From assembly GCF_021497885.1 (NCBI RefSeq), contig NZ_CP046523.1, forward strand, positions 1,221,501 to 1,285,500: a stretch of DNA of 64,000 bases. The letters run 5' to 3'. Below, piece after piece: positions 54,761 to 63,518 of this stretch (its first letter is position 1; each line of letters starts with the position of its first letter). A program made the position numbers and the translations under genes. Under the pieces are notes generated by a model, which saw nothing but the letters and a program-made list of their open reading frames with translations, was not told where the DNA came from and searched no databases. The stretch is from Streptococcus oralis (lineage in GTDB: Bacteria > Bacillota > Bacilli > Lactobacillales > Streptococcaceae).

Positions 54761-55519
54761 TTACCTTCCCCACGCAATCAAGAGATACATGAGGCTAGAA
54801 CCAAACATGTCTGCCAGAGCATGTATGAAGAAAAATGGCAAAAGACTTTTAACCTTATACTTGTATAGAAAATAATAGAATAAACCATAAACTACACCAA
54901 TAACCAGTGCCCACACCAATCCTTGATAAGTGTGAAAAGAAATCCGAATGAGGGTAGAATAAAACAAAACCCGCCACTTGTGCTTTTCTTTCACTGAGGT
55001 CAACAACCCTAGAAAGAAAAACTCTTCATAGAAGCCGTTTAGCAAGGCATAGGCAATTGCCATCGGACTAAGAGCTAGGAATTTCCGTATAACTTCCATG
55101 GGATCTATGTGGACAAAAAGAGCTGGATTTAAGTAATTGTATTCACCAGTTAGTGTCGTCACCAAGTCTCCAAACAATCCCACAATAGCAAATATAAAAG
55201 GAACCCAAAAGAGAAGGGACCAGGTCCAACGAATAGGAAGTTGTTTGAAATCATAATTCCGAATCAAAAGGTAAAGCAAGGCCAAGGTCAGAAGTATCAC
55301 TTGCAAGGTGAAGTTGCTCGAATAGGCTGCTCCTTCGCCGACAGTATTACTTGCCGTATCCATTGTAGTTGACAAACCTGTCGGAAACATACTTGCTAAA
55401 AAGAGCTCCGTTGAACGAATGATAAACAGGCCAAACATTAGAACTGTGATAATCAAAATGTCAAACCATCTCAAGTAGCGCAGGGGCTTAGTCGGGTGAA
55501 TGCTTTGTAAAATTTTCAT
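54761..55519 (-). CDS. CPBP family intramembrane metalloprotease
   Basis: A 252-residue membrane protein with about seven helices. The catalytic signature is YEEFFFLGLL (about 168, E-E with L at the position usually R), SFHTYQG with its His, and FFIHALADM near 237. The replacement of the usual arginine is a variation. The substrate is unknown; streptococcal members are linked to peptide maturation or bacteriocin immunity. It stands alone. Confidence 0.85.
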   Translation of the reverse strand: MKILQSIHPTKPLRYLRWFDILIITVLMFGLFIIRSTELFLASMFPTGLSTTMDTASNTVGEGAAYSSNFTLQVILLTLALLYLLIRNYDFKQLPIRWTWSLLFWVPFIFAIVGLFGDLVTTLTGEYNYLNPALFVHIDPMEVIRKFLALSPMAIAYALLNGFYEEFFFLGLLTSVKEKHKWRVLFYSTLIRISFHTYQGLVWALVIGVVYGLFYYFLYKYKVKSLLPFFFIHALADMFGSSLMYLLIAWGR

Positions 55520-55663
55520 ATCTCCTCCTTCTAGCAGTTAAAGATTGGTTTATTGTAAGAAAAGAAACTTAAAATTCTATAAAATTCCACTCCCATTCCT
55601 TATCCTTAATCAATATTTCGATAGGATATTCAAACCAACCACTTTTTACGAGTAACTAGTTTC

Positions 55664-56575
55664 TCATTCAATCTTCCGTTTGTTTTCTATCAACAAATCT
55701 TTCAAAGAAATAATGGTTACTGCAAGTAAAATCATGGCCATACCAACAAAGTCAATCGCGTAGAATTGTTCCTTCATAATCAGAAAGGCAAAGAAAATGG
55801 CTGAAATTGGCTCTATGGAAGCCAATAAACTAGACTTAACTGGTCCTATCAGACTAGCTCCTTTTAGAAAAGCGGTGTAGGCGAAGACAGTTCCGATAAT
55901 GATAATCCCAGCAAATGCAAAGAGAAAATCCAAACTGGTCGGTATGCTGGCCTGCAAAACTCCTGTGAAGGGAATAGCCACTACTCCAGAAATAACCATG
56001 CCCACACCAATCACCAACATACTTCCCCACTTCTTAATCAAAGTGATAGGAAGGATGATATAGAGGGCATAGGTCAAGGCAGAAAAGAGACCCCAGAAAA
56101 GACCAGCAGGTGTGACAGACAACTGGTCAAGTTCCCCATGAGTCGCGATAAGAAAAGTCCCTCCGATTGCTAAAACAATCGAAACAATCTCAGCCAGTGT
56201 TGGTGCCACCTTGTCCTTGATACAAGTATAAATCAATATTCCAACAGGACATACATACTGGAGAACCGTAGCCGTTCCAGCATTGGTTTCCTGAATGGCA
56301 GAAAGATAGGCAAACTGGTTTAAGAAAAGTCCAAACACTGCAAATAGCAACAGAGATAGTAGACTTTTTTTGTCTTTTAAAAAAGCAAAGAGTTTATCCT
56401 TTGCAGTCGCATAGGTTAAAAATACCAGAGCCAATCCTGCAATGATAAGTCGCAGATCGGTCAAGACTAGAGCGGAAATCCCGTGCGCCATCAGGTATTG
56501 GCCACTAGTTCCAGACAAGCCCCAAGCAATCCCTGCAACCACTGTGAATAACGTTCCTTTTACGGTTTTTGACAT
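55664..56575 (-). CDS. EamA/DMT family transporter
   Basis: A 303-residue drug/metabolite transporter with ten helices made of two EamA repeats (about 5-140 and 155-295). The start MSKTVKGTLFTVVAGIAWG and the SSLLASIEPISAIFFAF segment in the second repeat are typical. The substrate is unknown. It is the third gene of cppA-serine hydrolase-EamA, nine bases after the hydrolase gene. Confidence 0.9.
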   Translation of the reverse strand: MSKTVKGTLFTVVAGIAWGLSGTSGQYLMAHGISALVLTDLRLIIAGLALVFLTYATAKDKLFAFLKDKKSLLSLLLFAVFGLFLNQFAYLSAIQETNAGTATVLQYVCPVGILIYTCIKDKVAPTLAEIVSIVLAIGGTFLIATHGELDQLSVTPAGLFWGLFSALTYALYIILPITLIKKWGSMLVIGVGMVISGVVAIPFTGVLQASIPTSLDFLFAFAGIIIIGTVFAYTAFLKGASLIGPVKSSLLASIEPISAIFFAFLIMKEQFYAIDFVGMAMILLAVTIISLKDLLIENKRKIE

Positions 56576-56584
56576 GCTTTCTCC

Positions 56585-57520
56585 CTACTCTTCCCTACGA
56601 ATCATATCCATGACTTGATTTCGATCAACTATCCACTGAGCGCGTTCATCCTTCTCATACGTTCGATTGGATAAAAAGATAGCGGCTTCCTGTTTCTCTC
56701 GATTCCACATGATGAAGGTACCTGTATAGCCCGTATGGTCGAGCCAGGTTCCCTCCAGATTCCAAGCTAGAGAACGCTCCTTATCATCTAAGGGAGAGTA
56801 ATTTCGGCTCAAGTTTTCAGCAAAATCATCTTTCAAGTAATGTTCCAGAAAGATCTGCAAATCCTTAACAGTCGAAAACAAACCAGCACTTCCTGTGTGT
56901 TTCCCTAATAGACGAGCTTTGGGATCGTGAATGATTCCGGCCTTCACTCCTCTCACTGTTGGTACAGCATGCTCTACGGGGCCAAACTTGGTTTCCGTCA
57001 TTCCCCATGGGTTCAAAACTTGTTCTTCTATAATCTGATCCAAGTCTTGTTCAAAGATTTTTTCTAAAAGAAAGCCCAAGAGTAAAAAGTGAACATCTGA
57101 ATAGAGGAAGGCAGGCTGATTTCGTCTGTTGAGGTAAAACATGGCTTCTTTTAATTCAGTAGCTGTCAAGAGATCCCGATTGGGAATAAAGGGATCTAAG
57201 TCTGTAGCATGGGTCAGAAGTTGCCGTATAGTAATATCTGGGTAATCACACTCAGCTAAAAAATTCGTCACCGGTCGATCAATATCTAATATGCCCTGCT
57301 GCCACAAGAAGGTAAGAACCGTCCCTACTCCCACAACCTTACTCACACTGGCCAGGTCATAGACTAGCCCGTCCTCTGTCTTCAAGCCCCGTTCTGGATC
57401 ACTCAATCCTAGATAAGACTCTCTCCATTCACCATCCTTAAAATACGCAAAAGAGGCCCCGGGATAGACCCCTGCCTCAATTTGATCTTCTATTTTTCTT
57501 TGAATTTTTTCCAACTTCAT
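56585..57520 (-). CDS. Serine hydrolase (beta-lactamase/PBP-like fold)
   Basis: A 311-residue class C beta-lactamase-like hydrolase without a signal peptide. The nucleophile Ser and general-base Lys are in LASVSKVVG (S-x-x-K, about 57-60). YSDVHF (about 141) is the Y-x-N-like second motif. HTGSAG or HTGYTG stand for the H-x-G third motif. Such enzymes are esterases or peptidases of unknown natural substrate. It overlaps the end of cppA by four bases. Confidence 0.88.
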   Translation of the reverse strand: MKLEKIQRKIEDQIEAGVYPGASFAYFKDGEWRESYLGLSDPERGLKTEDGLVYDLASVSKVVGVGTVLTFLWQQGILDIDRPVTNFLAECDYPDITIRQLLTHATDLDPFIPNRDLLTATELKEAMFYLNRRNQPAFLYSDVHFLLLGFLLEKIFEQDLDQIIEEQVLNPWGMTETKFGPVEHAVPTVRGVKAGIIHDPKARLLGKHTGSAGLFSTVKDLQIFLEHYLKDDFAENLSRNYSPLDDKERSLAWNLEGTWLDHTGYTGTFIMWNREKQEAAIFLSNRTYEKDERAQWIVDRNQVMDMIRREE

Positions 57521-58242
57521 GCTTCTTCAAACCACAATTCGATGTTATTGGTATCTTTACCAAGGAAGAATTTTTCAGACTTAGGAACAAAGTAGCCTGT
57601 CTTTTCAAATTTCTGACGAAGACTGGTTAAATCTAAATCCTTCACTAAAAATTTTATCATAGATAAATCCCAAGTGACGTTGTTTTCAACAGTCAAATCT
57701 GGACCTTGCCCTTCCGTAAAGGTGATAACTGTCCCAACTTTTTCAGGATCGAGTATACTCTCCGTCCCCTCAGGCAAACGCAACTCCATAGAAATCTCAA
57801 ATTGACTCAAGTATTTTGTACTTTTATTTGAAGAAAATTCAGGAACAGTTTCCAGTGGAACCAAATCTCTTATATCATTTTCCGCATGAACAAGAATCAC
57901 ATCCTGTTCAGGAGAAACAATATCAAAAGCATACCCACAGCTTCCTTTAAACAAGCGAGGAAGGGACTCCATCTGATAAAGAAGAGCCTCTATTTCTGAA
58001 GGATTTTCTACTTTGATCAAGAGTCTAGCTAGTTTCTTAAGCCCTTCAACTTTCCGAGTACGCATACTGGGAGCCTCTTCAAGAATCAACTTTTCAACAC
58101 CTGTTTGGTCACCAAGTGAAAGGAAAGCAGATTCTTCTAATAAGGGCTTCATCCCAAGAGTTTCAATGTAAAATTTTTCATTTAATTTTCGGTTATTGAC
58201 CTTCAAAGTCGGAATAATTTGTATCATTTGATTTGCATTCAT
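57517..58242 (-). CDS. cppA: CppA family protein (C3-degrading proteinase homologue)
   Basis: A 241-residue protein with the two CppA domains (N-terminal about 1-125, C-terminal about 135-240). The sequence is recognisable from streptococcal CppA, reported to degrade complement C3. The N-terminal part resembles the glyoxalase/VOC fold (MIQIIPTLKVNNRKLNEKFY), and no protease motif or export signal is evident, so the proteinase label should be treated with care. The ATG at 58242 follows GGAGG; a start four codons earlier is less likely. First gene of a three-gene operon. Confidence 0.85.
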   Translation of the reverse strand: MNANQMIQIIPTLKVNNRKLNEKFYIETLGMKPLLEESAFLSLGDQTGVEKLILEEAPSMRTRKVEGLKKLARLLIKVENPSEIEALLYQMESLPRLFKGSCGYAFDIVSPEQDVILVHAENDIRDLVPLETVPEFSSNKSTKYLSQFEISMELRLPEGTESILDPEKVGTVITFTEGQGPDLTVENNVTWDLSMIKFLVKDLDLTSLRQKFEKTGYFVPKSEKFFLGKDTNNIELWFEEA

Positions 58243-58338
58243 AGCTTCCTCCAACTCTTTTATTTTAAAGGATTTTAGGATTTTTTACAAGCTATTCCAC
58301 TTAAATTCTAGAATTTTTTACAAAAATTTCCGATAAAA

Positions 58339-58358
58339 AAACTGGGGTTCCCCAGTTT
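58339..58358 (-). terminator. Terminator of the aquaglyceroporin gene
   Basis: Nine-base arms AAACTGGGG and CCCCAGTTT flank TT, followed by T residues on the minus strand. Confidence 0.9.
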
Positions 58359-58365
58359 CATTTTA

Positions 58366-59235
58366 TTATAGGTAAAGTAGTTTAAAGACTGCTACTGCTG
58401 CAATACCAGCTGCGATTGGTGCTACAACTGGAACCCATGCATACCACCATTTTGAATCACCCTTGTGTTGACCAAGAACTGATTTTGGAAGGAGTTCGTG
58501 AAGAAGACGTGGTCCAAAGTCACGAGCTGGGTTCAAACCAGGTCCAGTAGGTCCACCGAGTGAAGTTACCAAGGCCATCACGAGGAAACCAAGTGCCAAG
58601 TGAGCAACTGAAAGACCAGCAGCTGTGTGTGGTGCTACTTGAGCTTTTACTGCCAATTCACTTAAGTCAACAGTTTGACCAGCTTGAGTAGCCATTTGTT
58701 TCATGTATTGAAGAACCTCAGCACCGAAGAAGTTTTTAGTCATTCCTAGGGCTGCAAAGAACAAAATAAACGAACCGACAAACTCATTGATAAAACCATT
58801 TACACTTGCTGCGAAACGTGATTCTTTTGTACCGTGATCAACACTTGAAATCGTTGAGAAAGTACCTAAAATGTTATTAGAATTCTCTGTTTTCAAGTAG
58901 TAAGGACGGTGAGTTGCCACAACCATAGCTTGACCAAAAATCGCTCCTAAAACTTGCGCAAGGATGTAATATGGCACTTGTTCCCAAGGGAAAAGTCCGC
59001 TAACAGCAAGTCCAAGTGTGAAGGCTGGGTTGATGTGGTTACCAGATACATTACCGAACATCAAGGCTGGGATCATAACCCCCATACCATAACCAACCGC
59101 GATAACGAGCCAGCCACTTTGGTGACCTTTCGTACCTTTAAGTTCAACGTTAGCAACTGCACCATTACCAAGAATGATCAAAATGGCAGTTCCCAAAAAT
59201 TCAGTGGCATATTTAATAGCCCATGTAAAATCCAT
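58366..59235 (-). CDS. Aquaglyceroporin, GlpF/Gla type
   Basis: A 289-residue channel with six helices and two re-entrant NPA-type loops: GNHINPAFTLG (about 64-74) and GLNPARDFGPRL (about 229-240). The Asp after the second NPA (N-P-A-R-D) marks glycerol-conducting members. The long loop between helices 3 and 5 and the 289-residue length resemble lactococcal Gla, which passes both water and glycerol. A cre-like site lies about 90 bases upstream, fitting catabolite control. Confidence 0.92.
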   Translation of the reverse strand: MDFTWAIKYATEFLGTAILIILGNGAVANVELKGTKGHQSGWLVIAVGYGMGVMIPALMFGNVSGNHINPAFTLGLAVSGLFPWEQVPYYILAQVLGAIFGQAMVVATHRPYYLKTENSNNILGTFSTISSVDHGTKESRFAASVNGFINEFVGSFILFFAALGMTKNFFGAEVLQYMKQMATQAGQTVDLSELAVKAQVAPHTAAGLSVAHLALGFLVMALVTSLGGPTGPGLNPARDFGPRLLHELLPKSVLGQHKGDSKWWYAWVPVVAPIAAGIAAVAVFKLLYL

Positions 59236-59322
59236 TTGATAGATTCTCCTTAATTTTTTTAGACAATCCTTATTCTATCAATTTTTAGACCTTTTAGCAA
59301 CAGATTTTCTAAAAGAATCTAT

Positions 59323-59336
59323 GGAAAACGCTTTAT
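59323..59336 (-). promoter_or_regulatory. Possible cre site upstream of the aquaglyceroporin gene
   Basis: On the minus strand ATAAAGCGTTTTCC has the AAAGCGTTTTC core of CcpA cre sites but lacks the leading TG. It sits about 90 bases before the start codon in an AT-rich stretch. Confidence 0.35.
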
Positions 59337-59391
59337 TTAACTTATCTTTAAGAAAAGGACAAAAGAAGTCAAACTCCCTTCATCCTTTTCG

Positions 59392-60558
59392 TTACTCTTG
59401 ACGCTGACCAAAGTCTGCAATCATCTGCTCCATCTCTTGGCGACTCGGAGTAGTCAGCATATAAAGGTAATCCCCTTGTAGCTCTGCAAAGGCTGCTGGC
59501 ATGATTTTTTTGACCTTGAATTGCTGGCTGTATTTGGCAAGCAAGTCCTCTTCTGAATAAACATAGTTAGCATTGGCACGACGTGATGTAGCCAAACAAT
59601 ACTGGAGCTCAAACTCTGATGTAGGGAACTCTTCACCCGCGACAATAGCCGCATAACCTCGGTAGAGGTCAAAAGAGTGGGCATAATTGTAAACATCAAT
59701 GGTAAAACCACCTGCAGGACGGTTATTGTACTCAATGGCAATGTAGTCGTCCCCATCACGGAAGAATTCGATATGGAAAAAGCGCTCTTTCATTCCAAAT
59801 TCCTTGACTATGGCCTCACCATACTTGCGCAGTTTAGGATCCATATCCTTGAGCACATAGTAGGAATTGTCCATCTTATAAATCATGAGATCAAGTGGTG
59901 TATGGGCATAGTCAAAAGTCGTTGAAAAGACGATATTGCCATCCTTGTCCACAAGCCCGTCAAAGGTACAGATTTCGCTAGAAGTGACAAATTTTTCAAA
60001 GAAATACACGGTTGAATGGTCCCATTCTTGCTTGAAGTGACTGATATCGTCTTCTGTCTCAAGCTTAAAGGTTGCTGCTGCTCCCACTCCGTTATCAGGT
60101 TTGGCAATCATTGGTAGACCGATTTCTTTCACAGCTTTATCCACATCTGCTTCTGTCTGTATAACAGCTCCAGGTACCACAGGGACACCTGCTTTTTTGA
60201 AAAGTTTCTTCATTTCAGACTTAAACTTGGTCTTTTTGAGATCCTCTGGTTTGGCACCAAAGACATTAAATTGCTCACGAAGGGCTGCGTCTAGCTCAAG
60301 CCAGTATTCATTGTGGGACTCGATGCGGTCGATTGGACCATGCTTGTAGAAAAGGAAGGCTACTGCACGTTTGACTTCGTCTATGTTCTCAAGATTGTCC
60401 ACACGGAAATACTCGGTCAAGCTATTGCGCAAAGGTTCATCTAGTTGTTCGTAAGGCTCCTGACCAATTCCCAAGACTGTGATGCCTTTATTAGCTAGCT
60501 CGATTGTAAACTGTTGGAAGTTTTGCGGATAGTAGGGAGAAATAACAAGGTAATTCAT
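59392..60558 (-). CDS. ATP-grasp family ligase
   Basis: A 388-residue ATP-grasp enzyme. The N-terminal domain (about 1-110) is Rossmann-like, followed by the ATP-binding domain with IAKPDNGVGAAATFKLE (about 150) and metal ligands in FHIEFF...YIAIEYNNRPAGG (about 262-283). Such ligases join a carboxylate to an amine or thiol; substrates cannot be told. The ATG at 60558 is used because AAGGAG lies six bases upstream; an in-frame TTG two codons earlier is unsupported. It is the last gene of an operon with two esterase-like hydrolases. Confidence 0.87.
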   Translation of the reverse strand: MNYLVISPYYPQNFQQFTIELANKGITVLGIGQEPYEQLDEPLRNSLTEYFRVDNLENIDEVKRAVAFLFYKHGPIDRIESHNEYWLELDAALREQFNVFGAKPEDLKKTKFKSEMKKLFKKAGVPVVPGAVIQTEADVDKAVKEIGLPMIAKPDNGVGAAATFKLETEDDISHFKQEWDHSTVYFFEKFVTSSEICTFDGLVDKDGNIVFSTTFDYAHTPLDLMIYKMDNSYYVLKDMDPKLRKYGEAIVKEFGMKERFFHIEFFRDGDDYIAIEYNNRPAGGFTIDVYNYAHSFDLYRGYAAIVAGEEFPTSEFELQYCLATSRRANANYVYSEEDLLAKYSQQFKVKKIMPAAFAELQGDYLYMLTTPSRQEMEQMIADFGQRQE

Positions 60559-60570
60559 AGGCAACTCCTT

Positions 60571-61314
60571 TTATAGATACAGGTGTCCAAGAAAATAAGG
60601 CATTTGTTTACGCCACCATTCCCAGTCGTGGGCGACATCGTGTCCCCATTCAGCAAACCAGGCTGGAATTTGTTTCTGGTCAAAGGCTTCTTTGAGCTTG
60701 TAGAAAGATGGTAGACCGTCTTGTTCCCAGGCACCAAGTCCCGTACAAACGACAATCTCCGCCTGACGGTAACGATCGATAAACCAGCCGTCATTCTGAT
60801 TCCAGATATAATCTACTGGCGAATTTTGGTAAATAGCATCATCATCATTGTAGTAATCGCCGACAAAGAAACGCGCGTCGTAAACACCGCTGAGAGCAAT
60901 CACCTTGGTAAAGACATCTGGATGCTGGAGGAAAAAGTTGAGTGCATGGTAGGCACCCATTGAGCAACCTGTCGTCATCATGCCATCAAACCAACCTGTC
61001 TTATGCTTGATAAAAGGAATCGCCTCCTCAATCACGTAGCGTTCGTAGGCACGATGCATCTCTGCCTGGTCATGACCATTTTTCCAAGTAGCCAACCAGC
61101 TCTCACTGTCCACACTGGATAGAGTGAAGAACTGGACACGCCCTTCCTCGATAAAGGAAGCACAGGCATCAATCATGCCAAAATCATAGTATTCATTGTG
61201 ACTGCCACCAGATGAAGCAAAAACAACAACTGGAATCCCAGCATGTCCATAACGGTTGAGGTACATTTCACGATTAAGATTGCCACTCCAGTGGCTGAGG
61301 TTTTCAATATGCAT
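60571..61314 (-). CDS. Esterase-family alpha/beta hydrolase, first of pair
   Basis: A 247-residue alpha/beta hydrolase of the putative esterase (esterase D-like) family. The nucleophile elbow is TGCSMGAYHALNF (G-x-S-x-G, about 111-123), with aspartate and histidine candidates near EQDGLPSFYKLK and WAEWGHDVAHDWEWW. There is no signal peptide, so it acts in the cytoplasm. It lies 12 bases before the ATP-grasp gene and 20 after another esterase-like gene. The substrate is unknown. Confidence 0.87.
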   Translation of the reverse strand: MHIENLSHWSGNLNREMYLNRYGHAGIPVVVFASSGGSHNEYYDFGMIDACASFIEEGRVQFFTLSSVDSESWLATWKNGHDQAEMHRAYERYVIEEAIPFIKHKTGWFDGMMTTGCSMGAYHALNFFLQHPDVFTKVIALSGVYDARFFVGDYYNDDDAIYQNSPVDYIWNQNDGWFIDRYRQAEIVVCTGLGAWEQDGLPSFYKLKEAFDQKQIPAWFAEWGHDVAHDWEWWRKQMPYFLGHLYL

Positions 61315-61334
61315 TGGCTTTCTCCTTTCTTAAC

Positions 61335-62159
61335 TTACCATTTCTCTGCAAAAAATCGGAGACAGTCTGGTAAATTCTCCGACCATGGAATCTCACTATG
61401 GATGGCACCAGACTGAACTTTTAAGACAAGATTATCCAAGCCTACTCCACCTGCAATCAAATCATGGTAATAGCGAAGCGATGAGTCGATATAGGCTTGC
61501 TTGATATTGCCAGCCATCAAGGTCTTGTCCGTATCGTCTGCTTCTTCTGTTCCTACATAAATGAAAATGCGCTGATCAGGCGACAATTTCTTGCGCTCGA
61601 TATAGCGGTTAAAGGCTTCTTGGTGGAGCCAGTTGGCAGATGAAAAGACACCTAGACAACCAATTCGGTCTTGGTATTCCAGTCCGATAAACTGGGTAAT
61701 ATTACCTCCTAGAGACGAACCAATCATAGCCGTATGCTGGCGATCAGCTTTGGTACGGTAGGTCTCATCGATAAAGGGCTTAACCACCTCCATGACAAAT
61801 TCGGCATACTCCACACCCTTACCGCCAAACTGCTGGCCCGGAATAGGAGATTCTTGAAACTTCCAAGCTGCGTACTCATGCATCCGCCCCAAACCATCAT
61901 TGTCAATGGCTACAACAATCATGCGACTGATGTCAGGATTCCGCTTAATAGCCGGAATAATCTTCCATGAATGACCAATGAAAGACTCCTTGCTGTAAAA
62001 GACATTTTGCCCGTCATGAAAGTAAACAACGGGGTAAAAACGGTCTGTATCTTTCTCATAATCCTTAGGAAGAAGAACACGCACACGACGCTCTTTTCCA
62101 GTATAAGGCACCTTAAGTTTGTGTTCTTTCATTTTTAAATAAAAGTAGGAATGATTCAT
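61335..62159 (-). CDS. Esterase-family alpha/beta hydrolase, second of pair
   Basis: A 274-residue hydrolase of the same superfamily. VRVLLPKDYEKDTDRFYPVVY is the early strand block, the nucleophile elbow is AMIGSSLGGNITQF (about 146-157), and GAIHSEIPWSENLP near the C-terminus carries the likely catalytic His. It is related to, but distinct from, the neighbouring hydrolase. The ATG at 62159 is preferred over an upstream TTG; the predicted transcript start is near 62188. First gene of the esterase-esterase-ATP-grasp operon. Confidence 0.85.
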   Translation of the reverse strand: MNHSYFYLKMKEHKLKVPYTGKERRVRVLLPKDYEKDTDRFYPVVYFHDGQNVFYSKESFIGHSWKIIPAIKRNPDISRMIVVAIDNDGLGRMHEYAAWKFQESPIPGQQFGGKGVEYAEFVMEVVKPFIDETYRTKADRQHTAMIGSSLGGNITQFIGLEYQDRIGCLGVFSSANWLHQEAFNRYIERKKLSPDQRIFIYVGTEEADDTDKTLMAGNIKQAYIDSSLRYYHDLIAGGVGLDNLVLKVQSGAIHSEIPWSENLPDCLRFFAEKW

Positions 62160-62194
62160 TGTCAGAAAACTCTCTATATTCAAAATTTTATCTT

Positions 62195-62203
62195 ATTATA
62201 CCA
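62195..62203 (-). promoter_or_regulatory. Promoter of the esterase-ATP-grasp operon
   Basis: An extended -10, TGGTATAAT, lies on the minus strand with no good -35, giving a start about 30 bases before the chosen ATG. Confidence 0.65.
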
Positions 62204-62295
62204 TAAAAATAGAAAAAAAGTCAGTAATTGTCCATTTTAAGGATAAATAACTAACTTTTCTCACTTAACATTCTAAATTCTTCTGGATTTTCTGA

Positions 62296-63510
62296 TTAGA
62301 GGAAGTTGTCAATTAACTCATCGACAACATCTTTTTCAGCCTGAGGAGTTATCTTAGTAAGCATAATTCCAGCCACCGCTCGCTCAACCAAACCTTCAAC
62401 ATCCATGCGTTTTTCATACTGCTCTGCATTCTCTATCTTAGGATTGGTCTTAGGACGGTCAGGTGCAAAAATAGTACAGCAGTCTTCAAACGGCTGGATA
62501 GAAATTTCAAAGGTATCAATTTCCTGAGCGATGTCAATGATTTCCAACTTGTCCATAGTAACCACAGGGCGGATGATGGGAGTATTGGTCACAGCGTTGA
62601 TAGCCTGCATACTTTCCAAGGTCTGGCTCGCTACTTGACCTAGACTTTCACCATTGATGATGACCAGACCCTTTCTCACCTCACGGATACGGTCAGTAAT
62701 GCGCATCATAAAGCGACGCGTCAAGGTCATGAGATAGGCTTCTGGCGCCTTTGCCTTGATTTCTTCTTGAATCTCTGTGAAAGGAACTTCGATAAACTGG
62801 ATATTGCCACCAAACTTGGTCAATTTACGGGTCAAATCTTGGGCCTTCTTGAGAGCTCCAGGGCTAGTGTATGGTGGGCTGGCAAAGTGAACGGCCTCGA
62901 TATCCACTCCACGTTTAAGAGCTAGATAACCTGCTACAGGTGAGTCAATCCCTCCTGACAACATGAGCATCCCCTTACCAGAGGTACCCACTGGCAAACC
63001 ACCTGCTCCCCGAATAGTTTCATAGGAAAGATAGGCCGCCTTCTCACGAATCTCCACCTGAAGAGTGATATCAGGATTTTTCATTTGAGCTTGAATAGTT
63101 GGGATTACGTCGAAAACAGCTCCACCAAGCGTTTGGTTGAGTTCACGACTGTCGAGTTCAAAGTTGTGATCGCTACGCTTACTAGAGATTTTAAAGGTCA
63201 TGCCTTCCTTGTAGATGTCCTGCATAATCTCTTGAACAGCAGCCTTAAGCCTTACAACTGACTTTTCAACCTTATATACTGGAGAAAAATTTTGAATTCC
63301 GAAGACTTGTTTGAGAGATTCTGCCACTGCTGTGTAGTCAGCTCCATTGAGGTAAACGTGGGCACGGTCGCGATCAGCGGTTACCTTAACTTGGGGATAG
63401 ATGGACAAAACATCTGAAATATTATTACGAAGTTTATTGATGAAACGCATACGATTTTTACCCTTGGTTGACAACTCTCCGTAGCGAATCATAATTTCTG
63501 AATACTGCAT
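62296..63510 (-). CDS. thiI: tRNA 4-thiouridine synthase ThiI
   Basis: A 404-residue sulfurtransferase that makes s4U8 in tRNA and contributes sulfur for thiamine. A ferredoxin-like and THUMP domain (about 1-165) precedes the PP-loop [11 protein letters not shown] (about 184). The rhodanese domain of E. coli ThiI is absent, as in other Firmicutes, where a dedicated cysteine desulfurase donates sulfur. That partner is the gene eight bases upstream. Confidence 0.96.
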   Translation of the reverse strand: MQYSEIMIRYGELSTKGKNRMRFINKLRNNISDVLSIYPQVKVTADRDRAHVYLNGADYTAVAESLKQVFGIQNFSPVYKVEKSVVRLKAAVQEIMQDIYKEGMTFKISSKRSDHNFELDSRELNQTLGGAVFDVIPTIQAQMKNPDITLQVEIREKAAYLSYETIRGAGGLPVGTSGKGMLMLSGGIDSPVAGYLALKRGVDIEAVHFASPPYTSPGALKKAQDLTRKLTKFGGNIQFIEVPFTEIQEEIKAKAPEAYLMTLTRRFMMRITDRIREVRKGLVIINGESLGQVASQTLESMQAINAVTNTPIIRPVVTMDKLEIIDIAQEIDTFEISIQPFEDCCTIFAPDRPKTNPKIENAEQYEKRMDVEGLVERAVAGIMLTKITPQAEKDVVDELIDNFL

Positions 63511-63518
63511 GAATGCTC

